Source: Magnetospirillum sp.
GTDB taxonomy: Bacteria; Pseudomonadota; Alphaproteobacteria; CACIAM-22H2
Direction: 5' to 3'
Length of the DNA stretch: 64,000 nucleotides
Assembly (NCBI GenBank): GCA_027532905.1
Contig: JAPZUA010000002.1
Location: 62,001-126,000 of the forward strand
Position numbers and translations under genes: made by a program. The number at the start of each line of letters is the position of its first letter. Within the stretch, counting starts at the first letter, position 1. Of this stretch, positions 47,022 to 53,990 are shown one piece after another. The notes beneath the pieces were generated by a model that worked only from the letters and a program-made list of their open reading frames with translations, did no database searches and was not told where the DNA came from.

Positions 47022-48815
47022 TCATACAAATGCCGCCGCCATGCGCGCAGCAGTTCCGCGTCCGGCCTCGATCGTGTGGACAAAACTCGGCGCGCGCGCG
47101 AGTTCCGCATCGGCGAAAAACCGCGCGACGGCGATGCGTGCAGCGAAAAACGGCGCATTGTCCGCACCGCTCTGCACGCGCCGAAAGGCCTCGGCAGCCC
47201 CCTTGGCGAGAAGTGCCCCGCCGGCGACGATCCCGAACAATTCGAGATACGGAACCGCGACGGCACCCACGGCTTGCACATCGCTCTTGGCGTTCGCGAC
47301 GACAAAGGCGGTTGCCCGGACGAGTGCAGCGCGCGCCGGTCCTAGCAGTGCGGCGATCGCGGCAAGATCGTCGTCGCCGCTTGCGACCAGCAAGGCTTCG
47401 ATGGCGGCGACTTCGTCTGCGAAGGCGTGTGCGGCCGCCCCGCCGTCGCGGGCCACCTTGCGGAACGCAAGATCGTTGGCCTGAATGCCGTTCGTCCCTT
47501 CGTAGATCGGCAGGATGCGCGCATCGCGATAATGTTGAGCCGCCCCCGTTTCTTCGACGAAGCCCACCCCGCCATGGATCTGCACGCCGGTGGACGCGGC
47601 CGCCACGCCGATGTCGGTCGCCCAGGCTTTTACGACCGGGGTCAGCAGATCGACGCGCAACTGGTGGGTGTGTCGCAACGCCGGATCTTTGGCGCGTGCG
47701 GCCAGATCGAGCGACAGATGCGCGCTGTAGGCCAGCGCGCGTGCCGCTTCGATCTTCGCTTTCATGTCGAGCAGCATGCGCTGCACGTCGGCATGGCGCA
47801 CGATCGCGACCGCTTCGTGCGAGGCGCTGTCCGCCGCGCGGCCCTGCACGCGCGTCTGCGCATAAGCTCTCGCGGCCTGGTAGGCGCGCTCGGCGATCGC
47901 AATGCCCTGCAGACCCACGGTGAGGCGCGCATTGTTCATCATCGTGAACATGCATTCGAGCCCGCGTCCCTCTTGGCCGATGCGCCAGCCCAGCGCCCCG
48001 CCATCGTCGCCGAACGCCATCACGCAGGTGGGCGAGGCGTTGATGCCGAGCTTGTGCTCGAGCGACACGCAGCGCAGATCGTTGCGCTGGCCGTTCGGCA
48101 AAAACTTCGGCACCAGAAACAGCGACACGCCCTTGGGGCCGGGCGGCGCGTCGGGCACGCGAGCCAGCACCATGTGCACGATGTTCTCGGCCATGTCGTG
48201 CTCGCCGTAGGTGATGAAGATCTTGGTGCCGACGATGCGATAGGCCTCGCCAAGCACGCCGTCGTTCGCGGCATCGCGCCGCGCGCGGGTTTTGAGGGCC
48301 CCCACATCCGAGCCTGCCTGCGGCTCGGTCAGATTCATCGTGCCCGTCCATTCGCCGGAGACGAGCTTGGCGAGATACGCATCCTTCTGGCCCTCGCTGC
48401 CGTGATGCGCCAAAAGCTCGACCGCCCCTTGCGTGAGCAGCGGGCACAGGCTGAAAGACAGCGACGCCGCCTGCCACATTTCCTGCACGGCGACGGCCAC
48501 ACTCCACGGCAGATCCTGGCCGCCGTAGGCGCTGTCGAACGGCAGCGCGTTCCAGCCATTGTCGACGTAGCGGCGATAGGCGGCAACGAAGCCGGGGGCC
48601 GTGCGCACCACGCCGTTTTCGAGCGATGCGCCGGCACGGTCGGCCGGCCAGTTCAGCGGGGCGATTTCGCGGCCCGCAAAATCGGCGGCCGCATCGAGAA
48701 TCTGGGTCAGCGTTTCGCCGTCCGGAATGCCGCCCGGCGTAGCGCCGAGGGCGTCCAACCCGGCACTTGCTTCCATGGCAAAACGCATCTCGGCAACGGG
48801 GGCGCGATAGCTCAT
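47022..48815 (-). CDS. Acyl-CoA dehydrogenase, long DmdC-like type
   Basis: A protein of 597 residues, about 200 longer than classic acyl-CoA dehydrogenases and of the size of methylthiopropanoyl-CoA dehydrogenase (DmdC) or AcdA relatives. TMNLTEPQAGSDVGALKTRA and GTKIFITYGEHDM are FAD and substrate contacts, and the catalytic Glu is in ILPIYEGTNGIQ, followed by a C-terminal helical domain. It forms a trans-2-enoyl-CoA and passes electrons to ETF. ATG 48815 is chosen; a TTG 36 bp upstream is unlikely. The substrate is unknown, since no other beta-oxidation gene is adjacent. Confidence 0.87.
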   Translation of the reverse strand: MSYRAPVAEMRFAMEASAGLDALGATPGGIPDGETLTQILDAAADFAGREIAPLNWPADRAGASLENGVVRTAPGFVAAYRRYVDNGWNALPFDSAYGGQDLPWSVAVAVQEMWQAASLSFSLCPLLTQGAVELLAHHGSEGQKDAYLAKLVSGEWTGTMNLTEPQAGSDVGALKTRARRDAANDGVLGEAYRIVGTKIFITYGEHDMAENIVHMVLARVPDAPPGPKGVSLFLVPKFLPNGQRNDLRCVSLEHKLGINASPTCVMAFGDDGGALGWRIGQEGRGLECMFTMMNNARLTVGLQGIAIAERAYQAARAYAQTRVQGRAADSASHEAVAIVRHADVQRMLLDMKAKIEAARALAYSAHLSLDLAARAKDPALRHTHQLRVDLLTPVVKAWATDIGVAAASTGVQIHGGVGFVEETGAAQHYRDARILPIYEGTNGIQANDLAFRKVARDGGAAAHAFADEVAAIEALLVASGDDDLAAIAALLGPARAALVRATAFVVANAKSDVQAVGAVAVPYLELFGIVAGGALLAKGAAEAFRRVQSGADNAPFFAARIAVARFFADAELARAPSFVHTIEAGRGTAARMAAAFV

Positions 48816-49066
48816 GCCGCACCGCCCGAAATAGGCGACATCGGGCGACAAAGGGCAACCATCGGCGACCTCTGCAACCTATATTCAAGCTGCTGAATCC
48901 GCGCGAGAAAACCACGATTCTGGGGGCTCGGTAACCTCAATTTCGCTGTCGCCAAAACCACGTTCTTCGATCCTTTTTGCCGTCGGCCAACCGACAAAAA
49001 GCATAGCAGAACAGACATAGAATTTCCAGCCGCAGCACCTATCGCGCGGCAGCGCCCTGCCGACGC

Positions 49067-49888
49067 TTAAAGGAACAGACCAAGCAGCACGTTCGGCTGC
49101 TGATTGGCGATCGCAAGCGACTGCACGCCGAGCAGCTGGCGCACCTGTTGCGCCTGCACAAGGGCGGCGGCCTTGCCGATATCGGCATCGACGATGGCGC
49201 CGAGGCCCGTAGTTGTCGCGTCCACGATCGCGTTCACGAAGTTCGACTGCAGCGCGAGCGTGCGCGTGTCGGCAGCACTGGCGCCGAGCGACGTCGCCAC
49301 GGCCTGCTGGAAGGTCGAGAGATCGTTGAGCGAATTGGCGGCCGCCGAGGCCGACGTGATGACCGCGGCCCCCGTGAAGGTCGTGAAGGCGGCACCGACC
49401 GTCGACTGGCTCGAGATGGTCAGCGTCGCGGCGTTCGTGTCGGCGAGGAACGTCTTGCTAGTCGATGCGGCCGACAGAAGATTGACGCTATTGTAGTTGG
49501 CTTGGGCGATGAAATTGCTGATCTGCGAGGTCAGCGCGTTGAAGTCGCCCGTGTAGATCGTGCGCTGGTCGCTCGAGATCGAGCCGTCGGCAAGCTGGGT
49601 GATCTTGGCCTGCATGTTGCCGATCAGATCGGAGATGTTGGTGAGTGCTGCTTGCGTAACCGAGCCCAGCCCAGCACCGCTCGCGAGCGAGCCTTGGATC
49701 GCCGTATAGGATTGCAGATTGGCGCGGATACCCTGGGCCACCGAAAAAGTCGAGGCATCGTCGGCCGCGTCGGCCACACGGTAGCCGGTCTGCATCTGCT
49801 TGGAGGCGGAATCGAGCGAGATCTGGGTTACGCGCAGCGAAGCGAGTGCCGTAAAGGCCCCGACATTCGTATTGATCGAATTCGCCAT
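49067..49888 (-). CDS. Flagellin, copy 1 (short type, 273 residues)
   Basis: A protein of 273 residues made of the N-terminal (MANSINTNVGAFTALASLRV, then TQISLDSASKQMQTGYRVAD) and C-terminal D0/D1 flagellin helices, joined by a short variable part of about 60 residues. There is almost no D2/D3 domain. The C terminus (AQQVRQLLGVQSLAIANQQP) packs in the filament core. It is exported by the flagellar type III system without a signal peptide. It is the last of three tandem, equal-length paralogues, with its own promoter, leader hairpin and AGAAAGGGACC ribosome site. Confidence 0.92.
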   Translation of the reverse strand: MANSINTNVGAFTALASLRVTQISLDSASKQMQTGYRVADAADDASTFSVAQGIRANLQSYTAIQGSLASGAGLGSVTQAALTNISDLIGNMQAKITQLADGSISSDQRTIYTGDFNALTSQISNFIAQANYNSVNLLSAASTSKTFLADTNAATLTISSQSTVGAAFTTFTGAAVITSASAAANSLNDLSTFQQAVATSLGASAADTRTLALQSNFVNAIVDATTTGLGAIVDADIGKAAALVQAQQVRQLLGVQSLAIANQQPNVLLGLFL

Positions 49889-49917
49889 TTGATTGGTCCC
49901 TTTCTGGCCGGTGCAGT

Positions 49918-49933
49918 GTCGGCTTCTGCCGAC
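49918..49933 (-). ncRNA. Leader hairpin of flagellin copy 1 (AGAA loop)
   Basis: On the mRNA strand the stem GUCGGC/GCCGAC closes an AGAA loop, ending 29 nt before the AUG. The same loop at the same position is present before both other flagellin genes with different stem bases, so the structure is conserved and not only the sequence. This is a cis-acting RNA element, not a separate transcript. A role in translational control or message stability is inferred. Confidence 0.6.
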
Positions 49934-49986
49934 GCCGGTATTGCGCGTTTCGCACGCGGCAGGGTGCTAATCCCGCCGGGCACGCC

Positions 49987-50000
49987 GACTTCGCCAAGTC
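49987..50000. promoter_or_regulatory. Inverted repeat GACTT-CGCC-AAGTC upstream of flagellin copy 1
   Basis: A perfect 5-bp stem with a 4-base loop, 98 bp upstream of the start and about 15-30 nt after the predicted transcription start. The identical 14 bases occur 96 bp before flagellin copy 2. It may be a regulator site or a second leader hairpin. Confidence 0.5.
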
Positions 50001-50021
50001 CGCGCAAGACCGATTGCAACC

Positions 50022-50050
50022 ATAATAAATTTGTTTACCTTACAATTCAA
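50022..50050 (-). promoter_or_regulatory. Promoter of flagellin copy 1
   Basis: On the minus strand TTGAAT (50050-50045) and TATTAT (50027-50022) are 17 bp apart, a good vegetative-sigma promoter that would give a leader of about 127 nt. It lies in a markedly AT-rich stretch just after a terminator. No sigma-28 or sigma-54 consensus was found. Confidence 0.55.
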
Positions 50051-50051
50051 G

Positions 50052-50071
50052 AAAAACCGCAAATCTTGCGG
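50052..50071 (-). terminator. Rho-independent terminator upstream of flagellin copy 1
   Basis: On the minus strand CCGCAA-GAT-TTGCGG is followed by TTTTTC. It is the second of two terminators after flagellin copy 2 and insulates copy 1. Confidence 0.7.
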
Positions 50072-50162
50072 TCAAAAAATACACAAAATATGGTTAACGT
50101 AAAATAATTTCATTTGTATTTTGAATTCGCAAATTGCATGGACATCGCCGGACGAACCCACG

Positions 50163-50207
50163 AAAAAAACGCAAAAGGCACACGATTTTGGAACACCGCG
50201 TGCCTTT
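50163..50207 (-). terminator. Terminator of flagellin copy 2
   Basis: Arms AAAGGCAC (50174-50181) and GTGCCTTT (50200-50207), extendable by three more pairs with one mismatch, form a long stem. On the minus strand it is followed by TTTTGCG and seven Ts. It begins 14 bp after the stop codon of copy 2. Confidence 0.75.
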
Positions 50208-50220
50208 CGGCCGGCAGGCC

Positions 50221-51042
50221 TTACCGGAACAGCCCGAGCAGCACGGTGGGCTGCTGGTTGGCGATCGCAAGCGACTGGATGCCGAGCTGCTGGCGCACCT
50301 GCTGCGCCTGCACGAGGGCGGCGGCTTTGCCGATATCGGCATCGACGATGGCGCCGAGCCCCGTTGTGGTCGCATCCACGATCGCATTGACGAAGTTCGA
50401 CTGCAGGGCAAGCGTGCGCGTTTCAGCCGCGTTGGCGCCGAGCGATGTGGCGACCGCCTGCTGGAAGGTCGACAGATCGTTGAGCGAATTGGCCGACGCC
50501 GACGCCGACGTGACGACGGCACCGGTGGCGAAAGTCGTAAACGCCGTGCCGACTGCGGCTTGGGTCGAGATGGTGAGCGTAGTCGCGTTGGTGTCGGACA
50601 GAAAGGTTTTGCTGGTCGAGCCGGTCGACAGCAGATTGACGCCGTTGTAGTTGGCTTGGGCGATGAAGTTGCTGACCTGCGAGGTCAGCGCGTTGAAATC
50701 GGCCGTGTAGATGGTGCGTTGGTTGGCGGAAATCGAACCGTCGGAAAGCTGCGTGATTTTGGCCTGCAGATTGCCGATCAGATCCGAGATGTTCGTGAGC
50801 GCTGCCTGCGTGACCGAGCCGAGGCCCACGCCGCTGGCAAGCGAACCTTGGATGGCCGTGTAAGCCTGCAGATTGGCGCGAATGCCCTGGGCCACCGAGA
50901 AGGTCGAGGCGTCGTCCGCCGCGTCGGCGACACGGTAGCCGGTCTGCACCTGTTTGGAGGCGACGTCGAGAGCGGTCTGAGTGATGCGCAGCGACGCAAG
51001 CGCCGTGTACGCGCCAACATTCGTGTTGACGGAATTCGCCAT
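50221..51042 (-). CDS. Flagellin, copy 2 (short type, 273 residues)
   Basis: A protein of 273 residues, nearly the same as copy 1 over the N-terminal 150 and C-terminal 60 residues (MANSVNTNVGAYTALASLRI; VRQQLGIQSLAIANQQPTVL), with changes mainly in the central segment. There is no D2/D3 domain. ATG 51042 has AGAAAGGGACC before it. Longer in-frame starts upstream run through the promoter and are rejected. Flanked by its own promoter and terminator, it is transcribed alone. Confidence 0.92.
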   Translation of the reverse strand: MANSVNTNVGAYTALASLRITQTALDVASKQVQTGYRVADAADDASTFSVAQGIRANLQAYTAIQGSLASGVGLGSVTQAALTNISDLIGNLQAKITQLSDGSISANQRTIYTADFNALTSQVSNFIAQANYNGVNLLSTGSTSKTFLSDTNATTLTISTQAAVGTAFTTFATGAVVTSASASANSLNDLSTFQQAVATSLGANAAETRTLALQSNFVNAIVDATTTGLGAIVDADIGKAAALVQAQQVRQQLGIQSLAIANQQPTVLLGLFR

Positions 51043-51072
51043 TGGTCTGGTCCCTTTCTGGTCGTCGCGGTT

Positions 51073-51084
51073 CGGCTTCTGCCG
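51073..51084 (-). ncRNA. Leader hairpin of flagellin copy 2 (AGAA loop)
   Basis: On the mRNA strand CGGC/GCCG closes the same AGAA loop, ending 30 nt before the AUG. The stem is only 4 bp here because the two outer pairs found in copy 1 are lost. It is a cis element of the flagellin message. Confidence 0.5.
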
Positions 51085-51138
51085 GTTCCAGTTCCCTACG
51101 CTTCGTACAATCCAGGGATAATCCCTGTATCGCCCGCT

Positions 51139-51152
51139 GACTTCGCCAAGTC
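51139..51152. promoter_or_regulatory. Inverted repeat GACTT-CGCC-AAGTC upstream of flagellin copy 2
   Basis: The 14 bases, plus CGC after them, are identical to the element before copy 1, and the distance to the start codon differs by only 2 bp. The region around it is otherwise diverged, which argues for selection. Confidence 0.5.
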
Positions 51153-51173
51153 CGCAAGAAACCAAACGCCACA

Positions 51174-51202
51174 AATCTGCGGCAGGTTGCAAAAAGAATC
51201 AA
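51174..51202 (-). promoter_or_regulatory. Probable promoter of flagellin copy 2
   Basis: TTGATT and CAGATT on the minus strand are 17 bp apart and lie at the same distance from the shared inverted repeat as the promoter of copy 1. The -10 match is poor, so a weaker or activated promoter is likely. Confidence 0.35.
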
Positions 51203-51280
51203 GCAGATTCGATATTTCTTTGCGTATATTCGCGACGATCGCAGGCGCTTGAGGCAGTACAGGCCCTGAAAAAGGGCATG

Positions 51281-51305
51281 CGAAAACCGTCGCCTGAAAG
51301 GCGAC
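51281..51305 (-). terminator. Terminator of flagellin copy 3
   Basis: On the minus strand GTCGCCT-TTC-AGGCGAC, a perfect 7-bp stem, is followed by GGTTTTCG. A second short hairpin (GCCCT/AGGGC) follows at 51263-51277. It begins 40 bp after the copy 3 stop codon. Confidence 0.65.
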
Positions 51306-51345
51306 AGTAGAACGCGTGAGCAATCTTAAATTATGCCGGCTCGCC

Positions 51346-52167
51346 TCAGCGGAACAGACCGAGCAGGGCGCTTGGCTGCTGGTTGGCGATCGACAGCGAT
51401 TGCACGCCGAGCTGTTGGCGCACCTGCTGGGCCTGGACGGCGGCCGCGGCCCGGCCGATATCGGCATCGACGCTGGCGCCGAGGCCGGTCGCGACGGAAT
51501 CGACGACTTGGTTGATGAAGTTCGACTGCAGCGTCAGCGCGCGCGCTTCCGAGGCGTTGGCGCCGAGCGACGTCGATACGGCCTGCTGGAAGGTAGAGAG
51601 CGACCCGAGGGCGGCGGCCGCATCGGACGCGCTCGCCACGCTTGCGGCACCTGTGAAGGTCGTAAAGGCTGCATCGACCGACGACTGCGCCGTTAGGGTC
51701 AGCGATGTCGCATTGGTGTCGCTGAGGAAGGTCTTGGCGGTCGAACCCGCCGACAGGAGATTGCTGCCGTTGTAGCTCGCCTGGCTAATGAAATTCGCGA
51801 CCTGGGAGGTCAGCGCGTTGAAGTCGCTCGTGTAGATGGCGCGTTGATTGGCGGAGATCGATCCGTCGGCGAGCTGCGTGATTTTGGACTGCAGATTGCC
51901 CACGAGATCCGAAACGTTGGTGAGGGCGGCTTGCGTGACCGCACCCAAGCCCACACCGTTGGCAAGCGAGCCTTGCACGGCCGTGTAGGCCTGCAGATTG
52001 GCGCGAATGCCCTGCGCCACCGAGAAGGTCGAGGCGTCGTCGGAGGCGTCGGCAACGCGGTAGCCGGTCTGGACCTGTTTGGAGGCCGTGTCGAGATTGG
52101 TTTGCGTCGTTCGCAGCGACGCCAAGGCGACATATGCCGCGGAATTCGTATTGACGGAATTCGCCAT
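51346..52167 (-). CDS. Flagellin, copy 3 (short type, 273 residues)
   Basis: A protein of 273 residues, the most diverged of the three (MANSVNTNSAAYVALASLRT; central ASVASASDAAAALGSLSTFQ), yet with the same domain boundaries and no D2/D3. It is the upstream-most copy of the tandem array. CAGAAGGGACC precedes ATG 52167. Its leader has the AGAA-loop hairpin but lacks the GACTT-type inverted repeat of copies 1 and 2, so it may be controlled differently. Confidence 0.92.
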   Translation of the reverse strand: MANSVNTNSAAYVALASLRTTQTNLDTASKQVQTGYRVADASDDASTFSVAQGIRANLQAYTAVQGSLANGVGLGAVTQAALTNVSDLVGNLQSKITQLADGSISANQRAIYTSDFNALTSQVANFISQASYNGSNLLSAGSTAKTFLSDTNATSLTLTAQSSVDAAFTTFTGAASVASASDAAAALGSLSTFQQAVSTSLGANASEARALTLQSNFINQVVDSVATGLGASVDADIGRAAAAVQAQQVRQQLGVQSLSIANQQPSALLGLFR

Positions 52168-52196
52168 CGAACCGGTCCCTTCTGGTCAAGCGCATC

Positions 52197-52212
52197 CTCG
52201 ACTTCTGTCGAG
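52197..52212 (-). ncRNA. Leader hairpin of flagellin copy 3 (AGAA loop)
   Basis: On the mRNA strand CUCGAC/GUCGAG closes an AGAA loop, ending 29 nt before the AUG. Against copy 1 (GUCGGC/GCCGAC), stem positions change on both arms together, which is covariation. It is a cis element of the flagellin message. Confidence 0.6.
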
Positions 52213-52274
52213 ACCGGGAAATTTACATCGACGTCGGCCAGCCTTGCCGCGCGCGCAGGTTCCCAAGTTCCATA

Positions 52275-52303
52275 ACGTTAGCGAATTTTCGTGGCCGTTT
52301 CAA
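52275..52303 (-). promoter_or_regulatory. Possible promoter of flagellin copy 3
   Basis: TTGAAA and TAACGT on the minus strand with 17 bp between. The -35 is good and the -10 weak. It would give a leader of about 100 nt that includes the hairpin. Confidence 0.3.
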
Positions 52304-52336
52304 GCACTTTTTCTAATGCTGGGTTTGAGCGCGATC

Positions 52337-53800
52337 TCAGCCGATTCCGGGCACGACTTTGCCGGGGTTCAGGATGTTGTTGGGGTCGAAGCTGCGTTTG
52401 AGCGTGCGCATCATCTCGAGGGCGACCGGGTCTTTGTAGCGCACGAGATATTCGCGCTTGAGCTGGCCAATGCCGTGTTCTGCCGAGATCGAACCGGAGA
52501 GCTCGGCGACGAGATCGTGCACCGCATCGTTCATCGTGTGGCGCAAAGCCATGAAGGCGTCGCGGTCGCTTGCTTCCGGCTGGCTCACGTTGAAATGGAT
52601 GTTGCCGTCGCCGGCATGGCCGAAGGCGCATACGCGCACGCCCGGCACCATCGCCTCGCAGAGTGCGGTTGCGCGCGACAGAAAGGTCGGCACGGAAGAG
52701 ACGGGGACGGACACGTCGTGCTTGATCGATCCGCCCTCGTGCTTCTGCGCCTCGGTCATGCTCTCGCGCAGTTTCCACAAAGCTTTGCGCTGCGCGTCCG
52801 AACTTGCCACGGCCGCATCGAGCACGAGCCCGTCTTCAAGCGCCTGTTCGAGCAGGCGCTCGACCATGTCTTTGAGCGCGCCGCCGATGTCGCCCGACGC
52901 GAATTCGATCAGCACGTACCAGGCATGTTTTTCGGCGAGCGGATCGACCGTGCCCGGAATATGTGCGAGCACAAAATCGATGAGGCGGCGCTGCGTGAGT
53001 TCGAAAGCGACGCAAGAGCCCCCACTTTGGCTCTTGGCACGCTGCAGCAATTCGATCGCGGCTGCGGGCGAGGGGACGGCGACAAAACATGTCTGCGTTT
53101 CGCGCGGTGCCGGGAAGAGTTTGAGCACGGCGGCCGTCACGATGCCGAGCGTGCCCTCCGCCCCCAAAAAGAGCTGCTTCAAATCGTAGCCTGTATTGTC
53201 CTTGCGCAAGCCCTTCAATGACGACCAGATGCGCCCATCGGCCAGCACGACCTCGAGACCCAGCACGAGGTCGCGCGCCATGCCGTAGCGCAGCACGCCG
53301 ATTCCGCCGGCATTGGTCGAAAGATTGCCGCCGATCTGGCACGTGCCTTCGGCCGCCAGCGACAGCGGGAACAGCCGGTCGGCGGATGCGGCGGCGTTTT
53401 GGATGTCGGCCAAAATACACCCGGCTTCGACGGTAATTGTGTCGTTGGCGGCATCGAGGCTGCGGATCTTGTTGAGGCGCTGCAGCGACAGCACGATCTC
53501 GGTGCCGGTTGCATGCGGGATACCGCCGCCGACCAGCCCCGTATTGCCGCCCTGGGGGACGACGGCAATGCCCGACGCGTTGCATTCGGCAAGAATTTCA
53601 GAAACTTGGGTCAGGTCTGCGGGCCGCAGCACGGCCGCCGCCCGGCCCACATAGAGGCCGCGCTCTTCCTTCTCGAAACGCACCATGTCGGCACGATTTT
53701 CGATCCAGCCGCTGGGGCCGACGATGGCGCGCAAGCGCGCCAGATTGTCGTGCGAAGGTGGGAGAGAAGCGCGGCGGGAATCGTCGGGCGGCGGGCTCAT
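52337..53800 (-). CDS. FAD-linked oxidase of the GlcD/D-2-hydroxyglutarate dehydrogenase type
   Basis: A protein of 487 residues. The FAD_binding_4 domain shows VVPQGGNTGLVGGGIPH and GGNLSTNAGGIGVLRYG, and the C-terminal domain AFGHAGDGNIHFNVSQP with the metal-binding His pair and SAEHGIGQLKREYL. It oxidises D-2-hydroxyacids such as D-2-hydroxyglutarate, D-lactate or glycolate. No Fe-S partner (GlcF) is adjacent, which favours the stand-alone D-2-hydroxyglutarate dehydrogenase type. It follows the MFS gene on the same strand after 190 bp that hold a strong inverted repeat. Confidence 0.88.
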   Translation of the reverse strand: MSPPPDDSRRASLPPSHDNLARLRAIVGPSGWIENRADMVRFEKEERGLYVGRAAAVLRPADLTQVSEILAECNASGIAVVPQGGNTGLVGGGIPHATGTEIVLSLQRLNKIRSLDAANDTITVEAGCILADIQNAAASADRLFPLSLAAEGTCQIGGNLSTNAGGIGVLRYGMARDLVLGLEVVLADGRIWSSLKGLRKDNTGYDLKQLFLGAEGTLGIVTAAVLKLFPAPRETQTCFVAVPSPAAAIELLQRAKSQSGGSCVAFELTQRRLIDFVLAHIPGTVDPLAEKHAWYVLIEFASGDIGGALKDMVERLLEQALEDGLVLDAAVASSDAQRKALWKLRESMTEAQKHEGGSIKHDVSVPVSSVPTFLSRATALCEAMVPGVRVCAFGHAGDGNIHFNVSQPEASDRDAFMALRHTMNDAVHDLVAELSGSISAEHGIGQLKREYLVRYKDPVALEMMRTLKRSFDPNNILNPGKVVPGIG

Positions 53801-53952
53801 AAGAATCTCGCAGTCGATTGCATTTCACACTGGCGTATCGCGGTACGAAAAATTATACTCTTTTTTATCGGCGAGCCAGTCCGCGTTCGGATTTCGCCGA
53901 CCTCAATCTCTTTCGTGCGCATGTTGGCTTTCGAGTCGACGGCGCGCGATCT

Positions 53953-53982
53953 GGGCCGTCGCTCCGGGGGGTGCGACGGCCC
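53953..53982. terminator. Perfect 10-bp GC inverted repeat after the MFS gene
   Basis: GGGCCGTCGC and GCGACGGCCC enclose a 10-base G-rich loop. It lies 8 bp after the MFS stop codon on the minus strand. The T-rich tail (TTTGATTTT) is on the plus-strand side, so as an intrinsic terminator it would act on plus-strand (antisense) RNA, while on the minus strand it could act as an attenuator or 3' end stabiliser. Confidence 0.45.
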
Positions 53983-53990
53983 TTTGATTT

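Noticed and set aside
48973-49001. CTTTTTG...GTCGG-CCAA-CCGAC-AAAAAG considered as the terminator of flagellin copy 1.
   Set aside because: It has the same wrong polarity: no T-tract follows the stem in the direction of flagellin transcription. Only a 5-bp core pairs perfectly. A GC stem at 49047-49062 also lacks a T-run.
49889-52336. Sigma-28 (TAAAGTTT-N11-GCCGATAA) or sigma-54 (TGGCAC-N5-TTGC) flagellar promoters before the flagellin genes.
   Set aside because: I found no convincing match at the right spacing. The best candidates are vegetative-type hexamers 17 bp apart.
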